From: Anomaloglossus baeobatrachus
Lineage: Eukaryota > Chordata > Amphibia > Anura > Aromobatidae
DNA length: 64,000 nt
Reading direction: 5' to 3'
NCBI RefSeq assembly: GCF_048569485.1
Contig: NC_134364.1
Span: forward strand, 141,619,246-141,683,245
Below are positions 23,406-35,049 of this stretch, piece by piece. The position numbers and the translations under genes were made by a program. The notes below the pieces were generated by a model. It saw nothing but the letters and a program-made list of their open reading frames with translations, did no database searches and was not told the DNA's origin. The first letter of the stretch is position 1, and every line of letters starts with the position of its first letter.

Positions 23406-26400
23406 TTGGTAGGAGAGGCCACCCTAGGTGCTGGGACTCTCTCAGACCCGGTTACGTGGACTGTGCAAGTGACAGCAGGAGAGACGCGGTTCACGGCAGA
23501 GGCGTACCTCGATTCCGGGGCAGCAGGCAATTTCATCCAGCAGGCCACGGTGGAAAAGTACCTGGTACCGGTTACTCCACTCGACAAACAACTCGTGATT
23601 GCCTCCGTAGATGGGAGTCCCCTCTCTGACACCATCACTTGGATCACCGAGCCTGTTGTACTACGCATCGGTGCCCTGCACACTGAGAAAATCGCCTTCT
23701 ACGTCCTCCCGCATATGTCTCATCAAATCCTGCTGGGACTCCCCTGGTTACGGACACATGAACCGTCGGTCAGCTGGCGCGCTGGCGAAATTACCCGATG
23801 GGGCCCCTTATGCCACGAGAACTGCTTGAGGGCCATACAGCCCATCCGATGACCTCCGGTTCCGGAGTCCCTACCAGGACAGCCTTCAGCCTATTGGTCC
23901 TTCGCGGATGTCTTTGATAAAAAGGAGTCAGAGGTACTGCCGCCACATCGTCCATACGACTGTGCCATCGACCTACTCCCGGGAACTACACCACCTCGAG
24001 GACAGATATATCCGCTGTCTCCTGCCGAAACAAGGGCCATGTCTACCTACATCACGGAGAACCTGGCAAGGGGATTCATCCAGAGATCCTCCTCTCCTGC
24101 TGGAGCAGGCTTCTTCTTCGTCAAGAAGAAAGAGGGCGACCGGCGCCCCTGCATTGACTACCGGGGATTGAATCAAATCACCGTGAAGAATAAATACCCC
24201 CTGCCGCTCATCCCCGAATTGTTTGATCGGCTTAGAGGAGCTCGTGTGTTTACCAAGTTGGATCTTCGGGGTGCCTACAACCTGGTCCGCATCCGCTCTG
24301 GGGACGAATGGAAGACCGCATTTAACACTCGCGATGGGCACTACGAGTATTGTGTGATACCCTTCGGCCTGTGTAACGCACCGGCGGTCTTTCAAGAATT
24401 AGTGAACGACGTGTTCCGGGACCTTCTCTACATTTGTGTGGTGGTGTATCTGGATGACATCCTGGTCTTCTCTCCGGACCTCCAGACCCACAGAGAGAAC
24501 GTGCAGCTGGTACTGCAAAAACTGCGAGAGAATCGTTTGTACGCCAAGTACGAGAAGTGTGTCTTCGAGCAGTCTTCTCTTCCCTTCCTGGGTTACGTAA
24601 TCTCCGATACCGGTCTGCAGATGGACCCAGAGAAGGTCTCTTCCATTCTCAACTGGCCCCCTCCTTCCGGACTGAAGGCAATCCAACGGTTTCTTGGATT
24701 TGCGAACTATTACCGTCAGTTCATCCCTCGCTTCTCTGCCCTGACTGCACCTCTCTCTGCCTTGACCAAGAAGGGGGCTAATCCAAAGGACTGGTCCCCT
24801 GTGGCCGACGCCGCCTTTGGCTCCCTGAAACGGGCATTTGCTTCCTCTCCGGTCCTCCACCGTCCTGAGTCAAACCGACAGTTCACCTTGGAGGTGGATG
24901 CCTCCTCCTCTGGAGCCGGAGCAGTACTCATGCAGAAGTCCTCCTCTGGGAAGATGGTTACTTGCGGTTTCTTCTCCAAGAGCTTCTCAGCGCCTGAACG
25001 CAACTACACCATCGGTGACCGAGAGCTATTGGCAGTCAAACTGGCTCTGGAGGAATGGCGCTACCTTCTGGAGGGAGCAGTGTACCCCGTGATCATTTAC
25101 ACGGACCACAAGAACCTGGAATACCTGCGGTCTGCTCAGCGACTGAACCCACGACAAGCCAGGTGGTCCTTGTTCTTTGCCAGGTTCGATTTTCAGCTCC
25201 ATTTTCGGCCCGCGGATAAGAATGTGCGAGCAGATGCCTTGTCCAGGTCATTCGTGCCCATGGAACAGGAGGAGGAGACATCCCAACCCATCATCTGCCC
25301 AACCAAAATCATTCCGGTGGCTCCTGTCTCTCTGGCCCAGATACCGCCCGGGAAGACCTATGTCTCAGAACCTGACAGACAAAAAGTGTTGCACCGGGGC
25401 CATGCCTCGAAAATAGCCGGCCATGCCGGTCAGAAGAAAACATAGAATACAATTATACGTCACTATTGGTGGCCATCCATTCGCACGGACGTCGCATCCT
25501 TTGTCTCAGCCTGCTCCTCTTGTGCCCGGAACAAGACACCCAAACACCTGCCATATGGTCGTCTTCTGCCGCTGCCTATTCCCTCCGTTCCGTGGCAACA
25601 CATAGCAATGGACTTTATTACAGACTTGCCCTTGTCCTCCGGACATACGGTCATATGGGTCGTGGTGGACCGTTTCTCCAAAATGGCTCATTTCGTCCCT
25701 ATGGCTGGACTCCCCTCTGCCCAGGAACTCGCTGACGCTTACATACAGCACATCTTCCGGTTGCATGGCTTTCCATCACACATTGTGTCCGACAGAGGAA
25801 CTCAGTTTACCTCCCGCTTCTGGAGGGCTCTCTGCAAACATCTGGGAGTGACTCTGGACTTTTCTTCAGCCTACCATCCTCAGTCGAATGGCCAAGTGGA
25901 ACGAGTCAATCAGATCCTGACCTCCTTCTTACGTCACTACGTTAACGCCCATCACGACGACTGGTCCACGCTTCTTCCTTGGGCTGAATTCTCCCATAAC
26001 CACCACGTCAGTGAGTCCTCCTCCAGCTCTCCCTTCCATGTCATTTACGGACTTCAGCCTTCCGTCCCATTACCTGTATCCTCTTCCTCGGATGTCCCTG
26101 CTGCTGATGCTGTAGTCCGTGACTTTTCAACAATTTGGGACTCTGTCAAGACGTCCCTTGGACGTGCTTCCCTGCGGATGAAGAGACACGCAGACAAGAG
26201 GCGTCTGGATCCTCCGTGTTTCTCTCCAGGAGATCTGGTCTGGCTTGCTTCCAAGTACGTCCGATTGAAGCTACCATCGTACAAGCTGGGTCCTCGCTAC
26301 ATCGGGCCGTTTAAAGTCATTGGCAAGATCAATGAGGTCTCCTACAAGCTACAGCTCCCGGCCACGATGAGGATACCCAACTCCTTCCATGTCTCCCTGC

Positions 26401-26640
26401 TCAAGCCGGTTGTCCTTGGTCCCTTCTCCGCTGCTGCCAGTTCTGCTCCTCCTCCTATTGCTGACGATGACATCTATGCGGTAAGGGATATCGTGGCCAT
26501 GAAGACCGTGCGGGGCCGACAGTTCTTCCTGGTGGACTGGGCTGGGTATGGTCCTGAGGATAGGTCCTGGGAACCCCGGGAGAATGTGGGTTCTCCCCTA
26601 ATTCGTGCCTTCCTGTCCCGGTTGCGGGGAGGGGGGCGTG
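23406..26640 (+). pseudogene. pol: pol region of the Ty3/Gypsy fossil (PR-RT-RH-IN-chromodomain)
   Basis: Domains in order are an aspartic protease near 23.5 kb (DSG active-site motif), a reverse transcriptase at about 24.05-24.7 kb (YLDD box), RNase H at about 24.8-25.25 kb (TDHKNLEYL), an integrase core at about 25.6-26.1 kb (VDRFSKMAHF, SDRGTQFTS) and a chromodomain near 26.5 kb (FFLVDWAGYGPEDRSWEPR). The region is broken in about two places and is treated as a fossil. Confidence 0.92.
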
Positions 26641-26653
26641 GGGGAGGGGGTAC

Positions 26654-27450
26654 TGTCACGCTCACCGGCCCCCCTGCCATGCTCACCGGCTCCCCTTCCA
26701 CGCTCCCCGGCTCCCCGGCCACGCTCCCCGGCTCCCCTGCCACGCTCCTCGGCTCCTTTGCAAGGCGTCCGTTGCTCCACGGCCTCCATGCATACTCACC
26801 TGCGTCCTCCAGGCAACCCGATCTTCGGTCCCGGCGCCCATCTGCGATGCTGAACGCTCCTGCCTCCTGTGCACCGCTCCCTGCTCTGGCTCCTGGCACC
26901 CGGGCCTCGCGCATGCGCATTAGGGCGCGCGCGCGGTCATTGACCTTTTCTTAAAGGGCCAGCGTCCTCCAACAGGATATTGAAGATTCAGGTGCAGGGT
27001 ATATAGGGGGTTCCTTTCCAAGTGGGCGGGGCCTGTTCTTCGTGTTTCCTAAGCTAGGAGTCAGATCTTCCTGTGTTTTGCCTCGTACTCACATATCTCT
27101 CTTGTAGAGTCGTTCCTGCCTCGCCAACCGGTCCTGACGATTCCTGAACCACGAACGGTGACTGTCCGCCGTCTCGTCAGTCCCTACCGTCTCCGGATTC
27201 GTGTGGTGACCCACCTCCTCGCTCCGTTGGTTCCGGATTCTGCCTGCCATCATCTCGGCCTCCGAACCTGAGCTCCGTCACCCGGACTGCCTTCAGAGAC
27301 TCCGTGGTCCCAGGGACTTCTTCACTCCACTCCTCTGAACGGACTGTCCTGCTACCCATAGTGCTCTGGCTACCGGGCACCTCGCCCTCGGTGAGGTGTT
27401 CAGCCCAGTGGATCCACCTCCTGGGCCTACCCGTCCTCCCGGTCCTAACA
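26654..27450 (+). repeat. 3' LTR of the Ty3/Gypsy element
   Basis: It matches the 5' LTR with a small number of substitutions and one short indel in the GC-rich part. It is followed by CACAC, the target duplication, and then the resumed 36-bp satellite. Confidence 0.95.
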
Positions 27451-28993
27451 CACACTCCATACACTGCCTACACCTACAGTGTAATACACCATCCATACAC
27501 TGGCTACACCTACAGTATATTACACCCTCCATACACTGCCCACACCTACAGTATAATACACCCACCATACACTGCCTACACCTACAGTATAATACACCCT
27601 CCATACACTGCCTACACCTACAGTATAATACACCCTCCATACACTGCCTACACCTACTGCATAATACACCCTCCATACACTGCCTACACCTACTGCATAA
27701 TACACCCTCCATACACTGCCTACACCTACAGTATAATACACCCTCCATACACTGCCTACACCTACATTATATTACACCCCCCATACACTGCCTACACCTA
27801 CAGTATAATACACCCCCCATACACTGCCTACACCTACAGTATAATACACCCTCCTTACACTGCCTACACCTACAGTATATTACACCCTCCATACACTGCC
27901 TACACCTACAGTATATTACACCCTCCATACACTGTCTATACCTACTGTATAATACACCCTCCATACACTGCCTACACCTACAGTATAATACACCCTCCAT
28001 ACACTGCCTACACCTACTGTATAATACACCCTCCATACACTGCCTACACCTACAGTATATTACACCCTCCATACACTGCCTATACCTACAGTATAATACA
28101 CCCTCCATACACTGCCTACACCTACAGTATAATACACCCTCCACACACTGCCTACACCTACATTATATTACACCCCCCATACACTGCCTACACCTACAGT
28201 ATATTACACCCTCCATACACTGCCTACACCTACAGTATATTACACCCTCCATGCACTGTCTATACCTACTGTATAATACACCCTCCATAAACTGCCTACA
28301 CCTACAGTATAATACACCCTCCATACACTGCCTACACCTACAGTATATTACACCCTCCATACACTGCCTACACCTACAGTATAATACACCCTCCATACAC
28401 TGCCTACACCTACAGTATAATACACCCCCCATACACTGCCTACACCTACAGTATATTACACCCTCCATACACTGCCTACACCTACTGTATAATACACCCT
28501 CCATACACTGCCTACACCTACAGTATAATACACCCCCCATACACTGCCTACACCTACACTATAATACACCCTCCATACACTGCCTACACCTACAGTATAA
28601 TACACCCTCCATACACTGCCTACACCTACAGTATAATACACCCCCCATACACTGCCTACACCTACACTATAATACACCCTCCATACACTGCCTACACCTA
28701 CAGTATAATACACCCTCCATACACTGCCTACACCTACAGTATAATACACCCTCCATACACTGCCTACACCTACTGCATAATACACCCCCCATACACTGCC
28801 TACACCTACACTATAATACACCCTCCATACACTGCCTACACTTACAGTATAATACACCCTCCATACACTGCCTACACTTACAGTATAATACACCCTCCAT
28901 ACACTGCCTACACCTACTGTATAATACACCCTCCATACACTGCCTACACCTACAGTATATTACACCCCCCATACACTGCCTACACCTACAGTA
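27451..28993. repeat. 36-bp satellite, block 2
   Basis: About 43 units continue the array interrupted at 21,664. The common variants are AGTATAATA, TGTATAATA, AGTATATTA and ACTATAATA after the CCTACACCTAC core. The array ends at AGTAAAGACCAATAAATGG. Confidence 0.95.
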
Positions 28994-29010
28994 AAGACCA
29001 ATAAATGGCC

Positions 29011-29019
29011 TATATATAA

Positions 29020-29090
<71 letters not shown>
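29011..29090. repeat. AT microsatellite
   Basis: A TATATAAATATAAATATAAA lead-in is followed by a long (TA)n run immediately after the 36-bp satellite. Confidence 0.95.
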
Positions 29091-29093
<3 letters not shown>

Positions 29094-29746
29094 ACTCTTT
29101 TATTAGAAAAACCTACAAAGCTAATTGGAGTAAATAGACCAAAAAATGTATATATAAAAACTATATCTTTATTGGAGACAATTTTTTTAAAAATTGAAGA
29201 AAAATCAGGTGATAACCTAAGAACATTCTCCTCCTCATAACATGCATTATGTAAACACGTATGCATCACAAGGAGAATGGCAAAAGAAAGTAACTACTAT
29301 ATAAATATACACAAAATGTTTTAAGAATGGCCACAAGGGGGCAGCATAATACAGGGAATAGTGTTAAATAGATAAATTCCCGTAGATAGATGAAATACTG
29401 TATATCCTTTAGGCTCGCACAAACAAATATATCAAAGTTATTACAGAAATTATCTGCAAAAACTGTGCAAACAAATTCTGTCATCCCACAAAAATGTATA
29501 AAGAAGGTGAAACAGTAACATGAAATAGACCATTACACAATGATTATTGCCTCAACCAAAATGTATAAATGATGGCTCAATCCACAGAACAGACATTGCA
29601 ATGTCCACGTAAGATGTTTTTATGCAAAGGAAGGCTCCACACCAGGGAGAATGTGCGGAATATGGCACTCGCCCATAGATACATACGGATAGAAGATGTC
29701 AACCACAAATGATGCGCAACAGCCTATGTGAATAGGAAGATCAGCG
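29091..29746. other. AT-rich spacer before cassette copy 2
   Basis: This is non-coding with no recognisable element. It contains short fragments similar to the neighbouring cassette, for example ATATGGCACTCGCCC at about 29,660, which resembles 29,781. It is the only non-repeated sequence between the two cassette copies. Confidence 0.5.
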
Positions 29747-30177
29747 CTATATAAGATCTGTATATAGAAGGCCGGGTAGATATGGCACTTGCCCTTTACT
29801 GCGACAGACAGCGGCGGACTGGAGTACCTGGGGCCCACCAGGAAAAATCTTGGTGTCCACCAGCACCATGCAGTTACCGTACTATATATAGCAGGGGTGG
29901 GATTCAAATTTTTAACAGGTTCTCTGTAAACCCCGCCCATTTGAAAACCACACCCATTCTGTAACCACACCCATTCTGTTAGCCACACCCATTTCCACGC
30001 AATTTCCTCAACCAAAAAATACAAGTAATTTAAAGTAAAATCTCCTTCCCCTCCTGTACCGTCACTGTCCTGTCCAGCACCAGTTGTTCCAGTCACTGTA
30101 AGTCTTATTGTATTAAATGATTTTTATACAGTTTTTAAAAATATTACTAAAGGAGCCCTGCTAAAATTGGAATGGAC

Positions 30178-30803
30178 GACCTTCCCCATACAGATCCCAT
30201 CCCATTATGGCCTCTTTCCCCTGCAGATCCCATCCCATTATGGCCTCTTTCCCCAGCAGATCCCATCCCATTATGGCCTCTTTCCCCTGCAGATGCCATC
30301 CCATTATGGCCTCTTTCCCCAGCAGATCCCATCCCATCTGCTCCTTTTCCCATATAGCTGCCATCTTAATGTGGCCCCTCTCCCCATATAGCTCCCATCT
30401 CATGTGGCCTCTCCCCATATAGCCACATATAGCTGCCATCTTAATGTGGCCCCTCTCCCATATAGCCACATATAGCTGCCATCTTATGTGGCCCCTCTCC
30501 CCATATAGCCACATATAGCTGCCATCTTAATGTGGCCCCTCTCCCCATATAGCCACATATAGCTGCCATCTTAATGTGGCCCCTCTCCCCATATAGCCAC
30601 ATATAGCTACCATCTTATGTGGCCCCTCTCCCCATATAGCCATATATAGCTGCCATCTTACTGTGGCCCCTCTCCCCATATAGCCACATATAGCTGCCAT
30701 CTTATGTGGCCTCTCCCCATAGTCACATATAGCTGCCATCTTAATGTGGCCCCTCTCCCCATATAGGCACATATAGCTGCCATCTTATGTGGCCCCTCTC
30801 CCT
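30178..30803. repeat. 33-bp and 44-bp minisatellites, copy 2
   Basis: These are the counterparts of 18,418-18,993. Five 33-bp units are followed by about ten 44-bp units. Unit order and number differ slightly from copy 1. Confidence 0.85.
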
Positions 30804-30890
30804 GCATCTTTGGCTCACTGAGCGCTTACCTGCTCCAAGCACCGGTGGCCTCTCCTCTGTCTTCCGTCCTCCGTGGCTCTCTGCACACTA

Positions 30891-32746
30891 AGGGTATGTG
30901 CGCACTAGGTGTTTTTTTCACACCGCATTTTTTGTGCGTTTTTGGCCGCAAAAAAGGCACAAAAACGCACCCGTGGTAAAAACACAATGCGTTTTTACCG
31001 CGTTTTTTGCTGCGTTTTTGCTCACTGCTTTTTTAGGCGTTTTTTTTATCAGTGAACAATGCCATTAAAGATTGTTGTAAAAAAGGTCTGATGTCATTTC
31101 CTTCTTCAATATGTTCTTCATTCTCCACTAGTGTATGCAGGAGAGCAGACAGCAGCTGCAGAACCACAAGGCTCAGCATGCTCCATCCAGGACTGTATGC
31201 AGGAGTTTTTTGCCCTCCAAAAAAATGACGTGGGCTTCGCCATATTTTTATATGCTAGCCAGGTACAGCAGGCAGCTATGGGCTGCCCCCAAACCCCAGC
31301 TGCCTATGTGTACCCGGCTGGGAACCAAAAATATAGAGAAGCATTTTTTTAATTTCATGAATTTCATTAAATAATTAAAAAAAAAAATGGCGTGGGCTTC
31401 GCCCAATTTTTGAGTCCGGCCAGGTACAACTAGGCGGCTGGGGATCGGAATCCGCAATGCAGAGTGCCCAAGCTTTCTGGGCACCCCCTCTGCGAATTGC
31501 AGTCCGCAGCCACCCCAGAAAATGGCGCTTTCATAGAAGCGCCATCTTCTGGCACTGTATCCAACTCTTCCAGCTGCCCTGATGTCGGGTGGCTCGCTGG
31601 GTAATAATGGGGTTAGGACTAGCTGTATATTATCAAGTGGCCCTAAGCCCGAAATTCATGGTGTCACGCCAATATTAGACATGGCCACCATGAATTTCTA
31701 GTAAAGATAAAAAAAAAAACACAACACACAGAAAAATATTTTTATTAGAAATAAAACACAACACAATTAGTGACTCCATCTTTATTGAAATAAAGAACCC
31801 CCCTCCGCCGCAGTAATCCTGGGTCAAGGGTCCCGCGCCGTCCAATCCGGATCCAATATCCTCTGATCGGTTTGCTGGAAGGCAAAGCGATCTGATGATG
31901 TGTCAGGATCAAGGATGTGAATTCCATCACACAGCAGCTGATTGTATAAAAGCCGATTATACAATCTGCTGATGCATCAGTGCAAAAAAAAACAAAAACA
32001 AACTACACACTTCAGTGCAGACCCCTGTCAGACCGATCAATGCAGGACCCAGCGGTAATCAGCTGATAAAGTCTCCTGACGGCATCAGCTGATAGTTTAG
32101 CCGGCCGGGTAGTAAAAAGCCGGCGTCACCACTGTCACTGTCAGCTGATTCCGTCAGGTGACCGCATCAGGTGATCAGCGCCAGGTCCTGCAGCTATCGG
32201 AGGTGTCCCGGCCGTCTGCACACAGCCGGAGCAGGGGTGGCGGTACCGGGAGAAGAGCTGGGAGCGGACATGGCACCGGGAGGCTGCAGACAGGTGAGTA
32301 TGACATTTTTTTCTCTACTGTTCACTTTTGACTTCACAGCTGCTTCCAACTCCTGCCCGTACATGGCGCCGCACGGGAGCGGACGTGGCACAGGACGGGA
32401 GATGGAAGTAGCGGTGCCGGTACTGGGAGGATTCACGCTTCTGTGTTTACCAACAGAAGGAATCCTCTTCCTGCACATGTCACTGTACTACTCACCCCTT
32501 GCGTTTACAGCCGCGTTTTTAGTCATAGAAACGCATCTATATTTGCAATATGTGTTTCTCATTGCATTTTTGAACATCTCATTGAACTCAATGGGTGGAA
32601 AACGCAATGAAAACGCAAAAAAGCGCTGTGTGCGGACAGCACTTCTGAAAACCCATAGACATTGCTGGGGAAGCAATGTCACATAGTTTTCTGCAAAAAA
32701 ACGCGGTAAAAAACGCTGCTAAAAACGTCTAGTGCGCTCAGGGCCT
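30891..32746. mobile_element. 1.86-kb non-autonomous DNA transposon nested in the cassette, copy 2
   Basis: It has the same ends as the copy at 19,089-20,947 and nearly the same length (1,856 against 1,859 bp). There is no transposase frame. Confidence 0.65.
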
Positions 32747-32808
32747 GACGCTGACAGACGGCAGGAGGAGGAGCTACCTCCCCACACTGCCGTGACCTCT
32801 GCAGCGTC
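32747..32808. other. 62-bp segment, opposite orientation to copy 1
   Basis: It is the exact reverse complement of 20,948-21,009, bounded by GACGCTG and CAGCGTC. Confidence 0.93.
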
Positions 32809-32876
32809 AGCACGTCGCTGCACGCCGGGTCAGGGTCCACTGAACCCGGAAGTGCGGCGCATACGGACGTATAGGG

Positions 32877-32921
32877 ATTCATTTGTGTCAGTGTCTTAAA
32901 GAGACACTAACACAAATGAAT
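32877..32921. repeat. 45-bp near-perfect palindrome
   Basis: ATTCATTTGTGTCAGTGTCT pairs with AGACACTAACACAAATGAAT across a 5-bp centre with one mismatch. It lies in the part of copy 2 that copy 1 lacks. Confidence 0.85.
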
Positions 32922-33099
32922 ACAGGGAATCGGATCACTGGAGCTGTTTCTTGCTGGTTCTGGGAACCGGCTGCTATTTTAACAACCGGTTCTCCAGAAC
33001 CAGACAGAACCGGCTGAATCCCACCCCTGACTGTGCAGACATTTGAATGGAATAAGGGTTAATGTTACTGATCGGATTGCCCACAGTCTCCACATGCCC

Positions 33100-33470
33100 A
33101 ACCGCCCCTCCCCCCCGGGCCCCTGCTTGCCCCCCTGGGCCCCCCTACACCACCCCTGGGTCCCCGCACCCCCTCCCTCGGGGCCCCTGCTCGCTTCTCG
33201 GGGCCCCGCACACCCCCCCGGGCCCCTGCTTGCCCCCCTGGGCCCCCGTACACGCCCCCGCACCCCCCCCCCGGGGCCCCTGCTCGCTTCTCGGGCCCCC
33301 GCACCCCCCGGGCCCCTGCTTTCCCCCCTGGGCTCCCGCACCCCACCCCCCCGGGCCCCTACTTGCCCCCCTGGGCCCCCCGTACACCCCCCCTGGGTCC
33401 CCGCACCCCCCCGGGGCCCCTGCTCGCTTCTTGGGCCCCCGCACCCCCACCCTGGGCCCCTGCATAATAT
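33100..33470. repeat. GC-rich degenerate tandem repeat, copy 2
   Basis: The same GGGCCCCTGCTTGCCCCCCT-type units as at 21,018 appear, but the array is longer here. Gly/Pro-rich open frames on both strands are shadows. Confidence 0.85.
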
Positions 33471-35049
33471 AATATAGTATAATATAATACACCCTGTATA
33501 CACTGCCTACACCTACAGTATATTACACCCTCCATACACTGCCTACACCTACAGTATAATACACCCTCGATACACTGGCTACACCTACAGTATAATACAC
33601 CCTCCATACAGTGCCTACACCTACAGTATAATACACCCTCCATACATTGCCTACACCTACACTATAATACACCCTCCATACAGTGCCTACACCTACAGTA
33701 TAATTCACCCTCCATACATTGCCTACACTATAATACACCCTCCATACACTGCCTACACCTACACTATAATACACCCTCCATACACTGCCTGCACACACCT
33801 ACAGTATTACACCCTCCATACACTGCCTACACCTACAATATAATACACCCTCCATACACTGCCTACACCCACAGTATATTACACCCTCCATACACTGCCT
33901 ACACCTACAGTATATTACACCCCCCATACACTGCCTACACCTACAGTATAATACACCCCCCATACACTGCCTACACCTACAGTATAATACACCCTCCATA
34001 CACTGCCTACACCTACAGTATAATACACCCTCCATACACTGCCTACACCTACAGTATATTACACCCTCCATACACTGCCTACACCTACAGTATATTACAC
34101 CCTCCATACACTGTCTATACCTACAGTATAATACAACTTCCATCACTGCCTACACCTACTGTATAATACACCCTCCATACACTGCCTACACCTACAGTAT
34201 AATACACCCTCCATACACTGCCTACACCTACATTATAATACACCCTCCATACACTGCTTACACCTACTGTATAATACACCCTCCATACACTGCCTACACC
34301 TACAGTATAATATACCCCCCATACACTGCCTACACCTACAGTATAATACACCCTCCATACACTGCCTACACCTACTGTATAATACACCCTCCATACACTG
34401 CCTACACCTACAGTATAATACACCCTCCATACACTGCCTACACCTACAGTATAATACACCCTCCATACACTGCCTACACCGACAGTATAATACACCCTCC
34501 ATACACTGCCTACACCGACAGTATAATACACCCTCCATACACTGCCTACACCGACAGTATAATACACCCCCCATACACTGCCTACACCTACAGTATATTA
34601 CACCCTCCATACACTGCCTACACCTACAGTATAATACAGCCTCCATACACTACCTACACCTACAGTATATTACACCCTCCATACACTACCTACACCTACA
34701 GTATATTACACCCTCCATACACTACCTACAGTATAATACACCCCCCATACACTGCCTACACCTACAGTATAATACACCCTTCATACACTGCCTACACCTA
34801 CAGCATAATACACCCTCCATACACTGCCTACACCTACTGTATAATACACCCTTCATACACTGCCTACACCTACAGCATAATACACCCTCCATACACTGCC
34901 TACACCTACAGTATAATACACCCTCCATACACTGCCTACACCTTCTGTATAATACACCCTTCATACACTGCCTACACCTACAGCATAATACACCCTCCAT
35001 ACACTGCCTACACTTACAGTATAATACACCCTCCATACACTGCCTACAC

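Larger units (their letters stand above)
21664..27450 (+). mobile_element. Ty3/Gypsy chromovirus-type LTR retrotransposon fossil
   Basis: The element has two LTRs of about 800 bp that match at roughly 98% by eye, start TGTCACG and end CTAACA, and are flanked by a 5-bp CACAC duplication of the 36-bp satellite. Parts in order are gag with a CCHC zinc knuckle, an aspartic protease (DSG motif), a reverse transcriptase (YLDD), RNase H, an integrase core and a C-terminal chromodomain (about 26.46-26.60 kb). That order and the chromodomain place it in the vertebrate chromoviruses (Sushi-like). gag and pol lie in different frames, as is usual in families using frameshifting or read-through. It is nearly full length but broken, with about two interruptions in pol. 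The LTR similarity suggests a fairly recent insertion, younger than the satellite. Confidence 0.95.
29892..33029. mobile_element. hAT-like non-autonomous element, copy 2 (both termini)
   Basis: It is bounded by a perfect 14-bp inverted repeat, CAGGGGTGGGATTC at the left and its complement GAATCCCACCCCTG at 33,016-33,029. The ends continue into similar AACAGGTTCTCTG-like and AACCGGTTCTCC-like sequence. Inside are the 33-bp and 44-bp minisatellites and the nested 1.86-kb element. There is no transposase and no matching 8-bp target duplication, so hAT assignment rests on terminus style only. Confidence 0.6.
29747..33486. repeat. duplicated cassette, copy 2 (left part)
   Basis: It matches 17,985-20,947 almost throughout, then includes about 290 bp missing from copy 1 and the intact right terminus of the hAT-like element. 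It is followed by the GC-rich repeat and the 36-bp satellite in the same order as copy 1. Confidence 0.92.

Noticed and set aside
20881-33503. Collagen-like Gly/Pro frames near 21.0 and 33.3 kb
   Set aside because: They fall exactly on the GC-rich degenerate tandem repeat and appear on both strands.
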